A stretch of 64,000 bases of DNA from Monomorium pharaonis (taxonomy: Eukaryota > Arthropoda > Insecta > Hymenoptera > Formicidae): positions 21,867,116-21,931,115 of the forward strand of contig NC_050474.1 in the NCBI RefSeq assembly GCF_013373865.1. Direction: 5' to 3'. Positions within the stretch are counted from its first letter, which is position 1. The number at the start of each line of letters is the position of its first letter. Below, piece by piece: positions 1 through 12,900 of this stretch. The translations under genes and the position numbers were made by a program. The notes beneath the pieces were generated by a model that saw nothing but the letters and a program-made list of their open reading frames with translations, was not told the DNA's origin and made no database searches.

Positions 1-988
1 CGAGATAAGATACGTGAGTTATATAGTTTGCAAAATAAAATTGATTTCGACAACAAAACGATACAATTACTTCGAATTCAATAAGTCCGTCTGATCGCAA
101 GACTTACGCGTAATTAGGCTAAACTGATGGAAGGCGCGTTCTAAAAATATATGAGGGAAATTAGATCCTAATATCTGTATATTAAAAAAGATAGGTTTTA
201 AGGCGTCTTGCAACTATGTTTTAACGTGTCGTAGATGCTAAATATTTATTATCAGTCGTAAACACAATGCAATCAATATTAATGTAATATTCAATCAATG
301 ACGGAATAAGCAAGTGAAATTAACTTACGCGTTTCGTCACAAACAAAATTCGTCGGCTCATATACTGTAGTGTAACGTCACGTAACATGAACTAGACAAA
401 GGGACACAAAAAGGGACGTATTTTCTAGCTATCTGACCGAATAATTTTGTACATACTTTATCGCTTGATCTGTCGATGCAATAAATCGAATAAATTTCTA
501 CCTACGGGAACAAGTAACAAGCATAGAGACACTGCGAAACGCTGACTCAGATATCAAAGGACACAAAAATAGTTTGGCAATTTTTTTTTAACATACACTA
601 AAACTGCAAAAAAATTGAAATTGAAAATATAATAAAAGATATGAGATGACGATTTCGTTTTCTTAATAAGACATTTGGATATGAATTTCTAACAACTTCT
701 CAGTCAGGTAAAATTATTTTTTCAGTAAAATCACTTGGAAAAATTAATTGCAAGATCCACGAACAAATTATAATTCAAATAGAAGCATAAGGCGTTGCAT
801 TTTTCACTGTTTCGTTGCAGGCAAAATATAGCTACAGATCAAAACATTTCTAATTTAATTCAATATCATAGAGGTCCGCACAAAGCAGAAAGAAAATTCG
901 CAAATTCACTTTCGATCTAATCGCACCACGCGGTGTCACGTTTCGTTGCTGTTCAATTGCTATGCAAAATCGATCTACAAATACCAAC
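1..988. other. Intron sequence of the small heat shock protein gene; no exon seen
   Basis: This AT-rich stretch lies downstream of the heat shock exon donor. I looked for an alpha-crystallin domain on the minus strand and found none, so it is read as intron running off the left edge. Confidence 0.5.
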
Positions 989-1240
989 CTGAAAATTATC
1001 ATTGTCCAACTGGATCGTGCTGGTCCCGCTTGAGTTTTGACGCGCCAAGTCCCTCCACGGTCGGATGTACCTGTTCCCAAACATCGAGCGTAGGGGTGGT
1101 CGATCTATGCCGAAATCGGAGAGAGTTGAGATCAGATCATCTCGGTGAAGGCCGGTGCCAAAGTGCTGGTCCAAGAGGCGCGACATAGGACGATCAAAGT
1201 CGTCCCACCAATTCCGGAAAACAAGTGGTACAATCGACAT
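989..1240 (-). CDS. Small heat shock protein (alpha-crystallin/Hsp20, l(2)efl-like), first coding exon, partial
   Basis: Reading leftward from an ATG at 1240, 84 codons start MSIVPLVFRNWWDDFDRP and continue with RLLDQHFGTGL and RPWRDLARQNSSG, the typical N-terminal region of insect lethal(2)essential-for-life small heat shock proteins. The exon ends TIQLDNDNFQ, where the alpha-crystallin domain should begin, at a donor (CAG|GTTGGT, phase 0). The beta-sandwich alpha-crystallin domain is not found in bases 1-988, so exon 2 must lie left of the window. The family are ATP-independent cytosolic holdases that bind unfolding proteins. The ATG is preceded directly by TTCGCAG, so an intron just before the start codon is possible. 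A TTCGAA core lies upstream, but I could not build a convincing heat shock element. Identity is clear; the exact paralogue is not. Confidence 0.85.
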
Positions 1241-3139
1241 CTGCGAACATCAGCGCGATAATCGGTAACGATCAATCGGCTGTTTTCGCTTAATTGTTCG
1301 AAAAAAGCCAAGAACAAAAAAAAAAGGAAAGAAGGGATATGTGAAAAAAAATATATAAACGATCTGTGCGAGAAACGAGAGCGTGTGAAAACTGAAGTGA
1401 ATGCGAAAGACAAAATCAATGATACCTACGCGTACGTTAACTCGTAAGTTTTAAGCTAGGCTGCACCGCGATAACATTAGTTTTCTCGTTAGTATTATTA
1501 AGACGGACGGTATTTAAGGTATTAACTATCGTTAAGCGTATAATTAATCTTTCGAAATTTGCGCCCGAGCTACTATCCGTTTCGGGTTATAACCATGATT
1601 AGTGCCAATATTATAAGCATTACGCACATGGCATTACGATCCTAACGTGTGAAAATTTACCACGCGATCCTACAACGGTCGAAACGCATCGCAAAAGACG
1701 AAAAGACTTACTAAAATCCGAGTTACATCCATTCCGGAATGGATAAAGTTTTTGGAAACGCCGGCAAACGAAATGCATTTATAACATAAGACCACAATAA
1801 GCGAGTCCCATCTTCTCGATATATGTTGACGCAATTAGTCTAGGCTACACATTAATCGATAGTTTTCAGGGTAATATAGAGATAAGATTTATCAAAACCG
1901 AATGATTAATAAGTAATTAAGGACTCTCCTTTTTAAAATATAACACGTGCGCGAAACTTTTCACTCTCACTTAAATTCTTCCCTTTAACAGACTAATTAA
2001 ATCTGATTATAGTTACAAAAAAAGAACGCAATAGATCTTAAACCGATCGCCGATGTCGCAACGCGACGTAAATGGAACTTCTGTTTTATGCCGCATACTA
2101 TTTAATTTACGCGCTACTTTTCTCGCGCGTCAATAAATAAATTTCACGTAAGCAAATTCAAAGATAACATCTTGGTTAATATCATTTAATTTGAGTAATT
2201 CCTGCAAATTGTACGAACAAGTATAACACATGAAAAATAAGATATATAGATTAAGGTAGATTAGGTAAGTACACAATAAATCGCGTAGTCGATAAATCGC
2301 GAATCAATACTCGTACGAAAGAAGAAAATAATGAATAAAGTTTAGGCTAGTCGTAAGCGGCAGCGCGAAATCGCAAGAAGCTAGTCCGTTCGCGTAAGAT
2401 CACGCAGGGAGTTTAAACGGAAGTTCAATCTCGGGCCGACGGATTGTCGGGAATTGCGTATCGACCAACTTAGGCGATGGAACAACGATAACGATTAATC
2501 AGATGGTGCAGGGACTAGTTTAGAGTCACACGCCCTCCGCAACTGCTAAGCCTTATACCTCATACGCGTACTGAAGCACGCGATTTACTCGATAATATTG
2601 TGCTCATCACCACATAAACACGACCGTCTCGTCGCCTGTTTCACGTCGCAAGTGAAAAAAAATTCTTCCCTTCTTCCATAGTTAAGGACACGCGTTTTCA
2701 ACGACTCGATAGTAGTTGGGTGGGTGGGTGCGAGGACATAAGGACCGATTTATATTAAGATTATCTCGCACAAAACGTACCGATAAGCTAACATTTTAAT
2801 CTAAAAGATGGGCAAATCAGTAAATAGCGTAAGGTTTAATCTTAAGTAATCCTCTAAGATTATCGATGTACTACAAGCTCCATACATCTACTATTATAAT
2901 CCTTCAGATTTGAATCTAACTCTAAAGCATTAAGCCGTTATTAGTGAGCTAATAAGGACGCGAAGATAATGGGGAAACTTGGGGGGGGAGGGGGGGGGCG
3001 ACAAAAACACGTATCATAGGACAACACTAAGATATCGTACTTTACGTGAAGATCCGATCGATCACTCGAAGATCACTAGACCAGATTCCGGATATCGCCC
3101 GAATTAACTTCTGATTCTGACGCGAGTCGCGAGTCCATC
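1241..3139. other. Intergenic / 5' flank of the heat shock gene
   Basis: No supportable gene. It holds the upstream region of the small heat shock gene, moderately AT-rich DNA with scattered TCGCGA-type words, and a G-run (8 G, A, 8 G) at 2981-2998. Confidence 0.5.
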
Positions 3140-3505
3140 TTAAATAGACTCCGCGATGCGGAGGAGGTGCTCTCCTACAATGTCACGTGACGTTTCACTG
3201 ACTCTTCTGTCCAAGAATACATCGGCTTCGAATGCAGACGAGATTTTGGAGATTGACCTCGCCGTTCTTTCTCGCGACGGCATCTCGAACATTCTCGCTA
3301 CTTCGCGAAGCGTTTTTTTTACGGTCGGAATTCTCGCCGGTTTGCCGTCCCGCGATTGCCGTGAGGCGTAGCGCCTTACGAAACGAATTTGGAGCGCCTG
3401 ATAATTCGAACGTATTGTACGCAGAAAAGCAGACTCGACGGCATCGTATTCATCTGTGAAAACGAATGCCGTCTTGCTGTCCAAGTAAACATCACCGATC
3501 TGTTA
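3140..3505 (-). CDS. Uncharacterised open frame, possible helix-turn-helix mobile-element fragment
   Basis: An open frame of about 121 codons ends at a TAA at 3140. It has good coding texture (purine-first codons, no odd composition) but no ATG at its left end, so it is an internal or terminal exon or a remnant. The frame includes KPARIPTVKKTLREVARMFE, then a second helical stretch ending FEADVFLDRRVSETSRD and EHLLRIAESI. The order (helices, an F-E pair, a D-R-R-x-S stretch, a final R-x-x-E-S-I helix) recalls the N-terminal helix-turn-helix region of DUF4817-type insect transposable elements. The match is by eye and weak, and the catalytic part of a transposase is absent. It could equally be an orphan exon. 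Confidence 0.35.
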
Positions 3506-6323
3506 TCGAGTCTTCCTTTGCACGACGTTTGAACGCTGCCTCCGACAAAATTGCGAAATGGCGTAACAATGGGCGATTTAATGCACCTTTTGCTTATCAG
3601 CCTGTTACTCCGCGTGCGTAATTCTTTAAAAATAAAAATCCTAAAAAAAAAGGCAATAAGCTCGTCGTCGCGACGCGGCGTTATATCTTTGATACTCTAA
3701 CGAATTAAAGAACACGATTATCTCGTCGTTTATTTCACACGAAATTTCAACCAAGCGTTTCACTAAAGCATTTCACTCTTCATTCGCTCTGGCCGCATTT
3801 TGCTGAGTAATCCACCAGAAATAGAAAAATCGACCGAAATAGAAACGACGCGTCTTCGATCAGTCACGACGATCAGCTTAAATGTCGACTTATTACAAAA
3901 TTGTAAGCAAGAACGCACTTCTATTGCCGCGAATTAAAGAAAGATCGGATTCTCACAAGCGTAAATAAAACTTCGAGAAAAAAATAAAAGATAAGAGTTA
4001 CCAGAAATTTTTATGCACGGGAAGTGCTAAGAGCGCATTCCTATTCAGGCCTAAATTACACTTACACTTAGGATATTGGATTATACGCATTTTTCTTAGA
4101 ATATGTTTCCTTCTTTCTCGTTTAGTATATATAAGAAAAGTTATGATTAACGCTGGTGTTAGCTTTGCGCGATAATTAACGTCGAACTATCACAGCACGT
4201 TCTTGAAATCGTTGGATTTAATTCATTTTGATCACGATGATTGCACGATTTTGTTTGCATAAAAGATAGAGGATCATAATCTGATCAGTTTTTGCGTGTA
4301 TCGCTTCGCGCGGGGATAATTTTAGCAGTACTGCACTACAATCGCTAAAAATAACTTTATAAGTAAGTGACGACTGATTTATAACTTTTCCTTAATAGGG
4401 AAAGATATATCAGCTCCTTTAAAGGTATGGAAAAAAGGTATGGTGAAAAGGTATAGATGTTATCAATAAAAAATGACGTGTACGTCATCAAAAAACCAAA
4501 AAAAAAAAAACAAAAAATTAAGTACAATACTATTCAATAATGCCTAGACATGTATTTTTTAATATCGATTATTCTGCATCTGATCTATATGAAACTTATC
4601 ATAACTTATCATGTACGCTGAAATTTATCAAAGACATAAATAAGAGAAAACAAGACAAAAATTTCATTCCAGGCAAACGAAAGTCCAGACATGATTGAAT
4701 AGTACTGTACATCTGTACTACGACATATAATGTTAAGAACAGTCTGATATATATACAAAGAAGCTTACTGTAAACGGCCTCTATACTGGTTAGTTTGTTA
4801 CTTCGCGAATTCCGTCTACTAGCGACAAGTGCTAATAAAGCAACCTCAAATAGCACTAATTTCACGTTTAATCTAAAAATACGCTGTAACCAACATTCAC
4901 GTCTAAAAATACTTGTTACTTCATAATGAGCGACACATTGGCAAACAGTTGCATTTCTGCAAAATTAATAAATTTCAATCACGCAATCAAAAAGAAAATA
5001 GATCTGTCAGTAATGTTCAAGCTGGACGATAACCATCGAAATATCTCACCGACCAAAAACGAAAAATAGTTTTAGAACTTCGAAACAAACGGTTATCGAT
5101 GATAAATTCTGATTTTCATTAAAAAAATTATTCGATTAAAAAACATATTATCTGGGAAGAGAAAAATCTAGACAGATTCTCACATTCGGCAATGCACTTG
5201 TGGCAGGTATTTCGGAGACGCAAGTAATTTAGGATTAAACGTAACTTCTAGGAACTTCGGACGAATCATACTATGTGGCATTATAGTAGTAACGATAAGC
5301 TATATAAGGTAATTAAGTTACTTTATGTCTGTCAATCGTGTGTTGGCACTCGTCGCGCCAACATCACGTTGACAAGTGGTGGTTACGACTGCTAAGTAAT
5401 TAAGAATTCCATGCAAAAATCTGCATCTCACCTTAAGAGGATTCTTACCTTTACTTGTCATCTATTTCTCTTACTAGGATATTATGATAAAATACTACTC
5501 CATAAAAGTCTTAATACGAACATGTGGTAAATACCTGGTAAATTAGTCCGTAAAATACTTCTAGTTGTGTTTTATGTGTCACATTTCAATGATTCGATTA
5601 TTAATTCTAAAAGCAACTCGATATTCTGATTGTCTTCTAGGGATAAAAAACAAGTTAAATGTCTTGTTGATACTGGATAAAACGGCCATGATCATCCGTG
5701 CGTCCGTAGAGAATATTATGATATAACACATATGTATACTGTAAGCATATGTCAGCATACGTAAGAATCTTTACGATGAATGTGACTTAGTAACCATCCG
5801 TTAGGCTGATACTTGTAACTCGATGGACTATTGATGTTATTATACTCATCCTCTTTTTGGTTTGTAACACGCATGAGTGTAATTATCGTTCTTAGATGCA
5901 ACCATGTTATGTCAGGACCGACTTACATAGATTGAGAAGGCGAGTGCGTATTTCCTGTATTAACAGAATTAAAGAAAAATTGAACAATTTGTAATTTGCA
6001 TAACTCAGACCATATAACGCTCTGTTGATAAAAATTGTGCAAAATTCTATCTCGATACGGCTTACACTTTATATCTGGTTTTATTTAATTCTGTATTTAT
6101 GCAGCGCATAGAAATAGGCCCCACGCCATTTCTTGGCTGAAAGAAACAATAAAGTAAAATCCGACACCATAATAATGTGAATATTTTCTTTCAATTTGTG
6201 TTGTACCACAAGCCCTTCCAAATAACAGCAAAACTTAATGGTGAAATTAGGCGAAGGATTAAATTCTGGCTGTAAGGAGGATTGCTGTAAGAAATTAAAA
6301 ATGATTCAAATGCAATGTTCTTA
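3506..6323. other. Intergenic, downstream of PDE8; nothing recognised
   Basis: AT-rich DNA with homopolymer A runs near 4499-4520. The only exon-like piece is 4769-4883 on the minus strand (AG acceptor, open frame, GTAAGC donor), which has no partner exon that I can find. No RNA gene was seen. Confidence 0.4.
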
Positions 6324-6329
6324 TTTATT
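6324..6329 (-). terminator. Candidate poly(A) signal of PDE8
   Basis: AATAAA on the minus strand (followed by further A/T-rich sequence) about 370 bases after the PDE8 stop codon. It is the first canonical hexamer I noticed downstream of the stop; the actual cleavage site is unknown. Confidence 0.4.
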
Positions 6330-6699
6330 AGTTGATCTCAGTTGATCACAATTTAATGTGTCAACATGCGCAAACACAGCAAAAACTTCGTTCGAAGTAA
6401 CATAGTCATCGGAGCTGCATACATAAAGTTATTTCTTTCTTTATACTAAAAATATATTATTAATCTATGTCACATGTTTAAAATAGTAATAATACGGCGA
6501 GTCTTATTAAGATAAATGGAATTACATATAAATAATGAAAATGTTGATGTGTGGAGCGCGAAACGGCAAATTACATGTATTTTCTTAGACTCGAGAAGGC
6601 ACGTCGTTGCTCTATCCTTAAATACATAAATACTATACACATCTTTGTGATAATCGCAGTGTAAATATTACATAACGAGATTGCGAAATAACGAGCTTT

Positions 6700-6911
6700 T
6701 CAAGATAATCGCGGTATTTGCATGTCGGGATGTTGTTGTAGCTTCTCGACATCTTGTAAAGTGGATATACCCTGCTCCTGTAAGACACAATTCAAAGCTA
6801 AATATGTCAGTGAAAAACAAAATTGGGATTACATATCAAGATTACGATAATCTAATATCCAATGTTCCTTTGATTTTCAAATTCTGGGTTGAAATTACTA
6901 CGAAATTCCTG

Positions 6912-6942
<31 letters not shown>

Positions 6943-9900
6943 CCTCAATCCCTCCCTATGGGTCGTTTTCGTCCTGCTTAAAACTACTATTCTTAATTTC
7001 TCGTACAACCGTGATGCTAGCGCCATCAAAGTTGTACTAAAAAAAACTTTGAAGAGGAAGGGTTTTTAGTGCAAAAGGCCAGCCCGGTCCATTTGTTCTA
7101 CTCCAAACGCCAGCCAGGTAAAATTCAAATAGGACGTTTTCAACCCTTAGGTAGGGATTATGTAAGTAAAAATGACTTAAAAAAAAAAGATTTTTTTGTT
7201 AATTAAATATTTTTGGACACGTACATGCATTTTAGAACATAATTATGTATATATTTTAAGTTGAACATGTACAATGCAGATTAGAAATCCAGAATACTTT
7301 AAGCAGACCAATAAAATTTAGCATTCGGCAAATATTGGGAAGATTGGACATTAACTAATAAATTAAAAAAAAAAGATGTTTTTATTGTTTATATAACAAT
7401 GATAAAAAAACCAATCAATGTTGTGTTCGACAACCCGTTTGCGATGATCATCGTTTAAATTGCTGTCGCGAATGCTTTTGAACTCTGTTCTTTTTCTATT
7501 TTTATAACATAATTTTGTATTTTTACTATGTATTAAATAATAATTTGTTAAAACTTTAAGCAGAAAAAATAATTGTAGATTTATTGATGTTCCCTATTTT
7601 ACAACACTATTTATCATCCTCAAAAAATACCAATTTTTATACGCTGAAATTTGATATCTGCTTTCATTCTACGTTGATCTTTTTTTTTGTAAAGAGGAAC
7701 TTTTTTCCTTCCAGAAACTGATTAAAAAACATTTTTTTTCAAAATTTTTACCATTGCTATATATATATTTTTTAATTAATTTTTTTACCAATTTTTCTCA
7801 TTGTTTATAAAGGCGAAGACGAAAACAATCTATAAGTAGGGATAGAGGATGCCGAAAAACACGATAGGAATTGAGGGTTAATAATATTATTATAGAATTA
7901 ATAAATTATTGCATAACTGTAACTATCTGGATTTATCTGTTAATTATCTGGAAGTAATTAAATTGCGAATTAAATTAAAATATCTTACATTATATTCTTT
8001 CCATTTCTCGTAGTTGTGTCGCATATAGCCCACAAGTTCCGGCATATCGATAAACACTGCGAAACAAATGGCAAAACTAACAAAAAGTGTTAATGCTTAA
8101 TAAGAATTTTAAAATAATGAGAGAAGAAAACGAACCATCCCAAGCCTCGATCATGTCGTTAATGATATAATCGACAAAACCGATTTGCGATTTAGGTATC
8201 GAACACGTCATTCTATCGAACATCGGCATTACGACTGGCATTTTCAACTTTTTCTCTTCATCGGTCTATATGCAATTAATAAATATTTGAACGTAAAAGT
8301 AACAAATTATCCTTTCTCCAATCAAAGATTTCAGTAATTATTAAAATTGTTTACCTGATTAAAGTATTCCTCCGCAATTCGTCTCGCCCATTCGATGCAA
8401 CATCTTAGTGGCCGCGTTGGATTAGATACGTCTGCGCACTTGATCATCATCCTTTTAACTAATATTACATTATCTGGTTGTAGCACCACAGACATGTCCA
8501 GAGAACTTGAATAAGTCTGTGAAAGATTTTTCTAAACTTCAATTTTCGTGTATTATTCTGTATGCGTTTTAAAAAAATTAAAATGTATGTTGAATTTTAA
8601 TGGAATTAAGCGGTACCTATATTAAATACCCACATTAAAATTAAATTTAAAACATTTCTAAAATAATTTTGGAAATATTAAGAACAATTAATTTTTTAAT
8701 GCATTTTTTAATGCATTAAATTTAATGCATCAATTTTAACGCAAATTTTGTGTAATAAAAGTATAAAGAATTATATTATTAAAGAATACAATTAGATTTA
8801 TTTTACATTATTAATCCACATAATTAGCGATCAAAAAGGTAATAATAATGAACGTAGTAATATATTATAAATTTTCATTTACATTAAACAATTATAATTT
8901 AAAAAATGTGAAATACTAAGAATTTAATCATGAAAATAATAATGGTACCTCTTGACCGTCTCCAATTCTCGCGCTACAAACATTCATGAACTTTGCTAGA
9001 TGCTCGAAATGCTTCGTCATTTCGGTCGCCAGAATCATGTCAATGACATTTTGCCGTAACAGTTTGTACGCATCTCGCTCCAGATTCTAAACATGCATTC
9101 AATCCGATATTACACCTTCAGATTATTATACTATACGTCTTCAAATTGGTGATACAGAGAAAATACACGAGAAGAGAGACTTACTTTAAAGATATTTACG
9201 CTGTCATCAGACAGCGATAGTTTAAAAGTTAAAGCTGCATGATGCGACTCGAGAACTGACAAATCATTGTAGAGTATTGCCAAACGACTGTTGGCGTTGC
9301 AAAGAAATTGACTAGAAAAAACATTTTCAAGATCAGATTGTCGACAATCAGATTATTCTCAATCTCACAAATTTACATTTCTTTACACAAATTTACATTT
9401 CTTACATCAAAGTATCAATTAAATTATTATTAAATATTTTTTAAAATAATTATTGCTTAGCACATTAAAATTAAATCTGCTCACCTGGACCGCCCGGGAT
9501 GATCAATATCGTGCGCAGCGGCGGCTATTAAAGCAGCAATTTCATCTAAAGGCTCTAAAATTTCTTTGAGCCTCTTCGATTGCATAAACCTCGCAGTGGC
9601 TTGCATGACGTCGGCCGCGTGCGTCGAGTTGTGATAGCTGTTCTCCGCGTTGTAGTTGTGCTCGATAATGGCTAGCCAGTTCTGCAACGTCCTTTCGTCG
9701 CAATGTAACGTAGCTGGCGTTTGGAACAAATTCATAATCGTCAATCCCAGAAAAACAAGCGGTCTGTAATAAATCAAAATAAACAATTTAAATACATAAT
9801 GATAAAGAAATTATAACGTCTGTTTTAGATTAATAATTAATTTCAAAACTGTTTACATATCATGTTACGCAAAATGTGTATTAATATTTCATATGTGACT

Positions 9901-12900
9901 CACCTTCCCTCCGTTAGTACCTCAAGCTTGAATATCTCGAAATCCCAGTCGAGACTCTTATCCAATATCTCCGTGATTTCTTGCGGCCCTCGGAAATTTT
10001 TTACTTGCATACGCGCGCCGCCCGGACCCGTGATAGCTTTAATAGCGGATAATCTCGCGGAATCCGACGACGACCTTCTAGATTCCCACGCTGTGCGCGG
10101 AGACTGCCAAAAAAAAAGATATTGTGTGATTTACATTCGTTGCAATGTTTGTTATTATCTTCATACGAAACAAAAAAACGACAAAATTCTTACAGCAAGT
10201 AACGCGCCGACGAGATCCGTAGCAACCGGATCGCTGTACATTGCTCTGTCTTCCTTAAGATGCGGTACATAGAGTTCCGTCGTCTTTAGGATATCGATTG
10301 CCTGTGGAAGACGCAGATGTAGCAGCAGGCAACATATATTTAATTGAACGGACGTGACTATATGACGGTACTCGATTAATCACATACTTTATCGATCTGC
10401 GCTGCTGTTTCCGGATTGGTCGTGTCCGTAACTGCGTTCGAAAGTAACGTAATGACTTTGGTGATAGGGGCTTCTAGTTGCAAGGTATGCAGTTTTTGCA
10501 AGCTGGACCGTCTACGACCTATTTCAGAAACGTAATCGTTCTCATGTTAAAAGATCGATACGTTACAAGATTACAGCGCTACGTGACAGATTAAGATGAC
10601 TATGCAATTTAATACTGAAGAAGTCAAAATCGCTGACAAGATACTGTAATTTCAGTCATTTTGAAATATACCAGTAAAACAGATTAATTAAAACGAGATG
10701 CAAAAAGCTTTCGCATTAGTTAAGCTATAACAGGTGTGCCCCAGTTTTGCGCTATTAAATTTCTTGACATGTTTACTGCAACGATATGTAGGGTTGATAT
10801 TGCCGCGATAACTCTTTAACATAAAAATACATGTCGCAAAGTGTGCCATAAAATTGCCGGTGACCTAATTCGCGCCTTTCAACGTATTCATTTTTACGTC
10901 GAAGGGCACACCGATAAATTGAGAGGACAAAATTATCTTTTTTTAACGTACTAATCTTTTTTTTAATCATTGTCGATGCCATTTTAAATTGTTGCCGAGT
11001 CCATCGATGTTAATTATTTGATATTTGTAGAAATATACGTTACCTTCGCTTATACCAGATTTGACATCCGAGGACTTTCGCGCATTTGACATGCTTGTTT
11101 TAAGAGGAGGATGCAACGGGCTGCCAATTGGGCTTATTGGTGCTGAATTTTCTGATAGATACGTAGTGTCGTATACGTATATGTAATGACTTGGTTTTCT
11201 GAAGATAGACATAATAATGGAATAAAAAAATAATCAAATAGCTATTATAAAATATTAAACAGTATATTTTAGTGATGATACTCTATATCGAAAGAGAGTG
11301 AATTTCATCGAAATCAATACAAAGAAATAAAATTATATGAACGAAAGAGGATAAAATTTTTAAATAAACGATTATGTCAAGGCAACGTACTTTAATGTGG
11401 TACAGAATGGAATTATCCTGCAATTGATTGTGATCATTTGATTGTTTTTCCTTTTACAATTCATATTTCCTTCGAATTCCCGACCCTTACTCAATTGTTG
11501 CTCCATAAGAGCGAAATTTTCATAGTACACTATTTCCGAGAGATTTCTTCCCATCATCTCTTCTGTCTTATATCCTAACAATTTTTCGCTGACTTTATTT
11601 AGAAACTAAAAACAATGTAAAATTACGGTCTACATAAAAATATTTATATGAAAAATAGAAATTTATTTTATATAAATTAAAAAACATGTCAATAACATCA
11701 CATAATGAATATTTATGCGTACAATAAAATATAAAAGTTTTTTTCATTTTAATTAAAAATATGAAGAATGACTATACACAATGTAAGAATTAAATAATAT
11801 CTATTATCTATTGATCCGGTCGGATAATCCGGATTCAACTGTACCTGTACAATGTTCTTCTCATTGGTTACATGTACCATATCGCGACACCTGTCAAGTG
11901 CCAAATATAATGCATGCGCTGCTGCTAGTTGAGTTCTTGGTAACAATGAGCTAGTATATATACCTACTAATTCGTTTATTAATATTCCTTCGTGCGAACA
12001 TTCCATCAGTGCCTAAAATACCAGCAAAACTAAATAGAGAATCGAATAAAAAATCTGTCTGTAAACCTGTTTTATGTACTCTTAAAGCATTCTTGTGTTT
12101 GAGCAAGCACTCACTCTGCTGAAGCCTGTTTCTAGCAAGTTCAATGCCACAATATGGTCTTTCTCATCAATCATGAAGTAACTAAAAGACGTGAAATCCA
12201 CACGTTCAAATAAAAAATAAAAGTAAATTAAATTATATATAACGAAAAAAATAATAACTGACTTACGATTTTTTCACAAGCGCTATAATAACAGAAGTGT
12301 GATAAACCGGACATGATCTGATAGCTCTGAAATTTATTATTTTTGATATTTCAAGTTTAATATTTCAAAGATATGTAAGAAAAATATGCACTATGTAAAT
12401 AATTACTACACCCATTGTAGGTTAATAAAATTTTTTAAAATCAAAATTTGCTTTTTGAGTAGAAATCTTTCCAAATGCTATATTCTTTACTTAAACGATC
12501 TACCGTACCTACAAATAGCATCGCCTTCAGCCGCACGATGTCCCCTATGATCGATAATCACTAATTCATGAGCACGATTTTGAAAAAGTTCTATTGCTTT
12601 CTCCGCGTCTTTTGCCATCGATACACTCCATCCCAATCTTCTCGCGGTATTAGCAAGTATGTCCATTTGCTGGTCATCTTTGCTAAAGACTAATAATATC
12701 TGCGCAATAGAGAAATTTTGTAGAAGCGTAAAAAACAAAACGTTTTTTATGGCATCAAAAGTCGAACGTTTTATTGCATTTTATCGTAAATTTTATCGTT
12801 GATTGGACGTCGACACTTACTTTTATGATACTAGGAACGTTGGTTGTCAATAAATATTTATTAAGATCTTGTGGCCCCTTCTGAAAAAAAATAATAAAAT

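Larger units (their letters stand above)
6778..7988 (-). other. PDE8: Last intron of PDE8
   Basis: Donor AAT|GTAAGA at 7988 and acceptor CTTACAG ending at 6778. Most of the intron is the TTAA-flanked element at 6942-7877. The ATT microsatellite at 6912-6940 abuts the element's left end. Confidence 0.75.

Noticed and set aside
1340..1365. TATATAAAC motif on the plus strand near the heat shock gene
   Set aside because: It is in the wrong orientation for the gene and no plus-strand gene follows; the surrounding A/T runs make such motifs likely by chance.
4769..4883. Exon-like piece on the minus strand with acceptor, open frame and GTAAGC donor
   Set aside because: No partner exon or family match. 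It lies downstream of the PDE8 stop, and the better-fitting terminal exon is 6700-6777.
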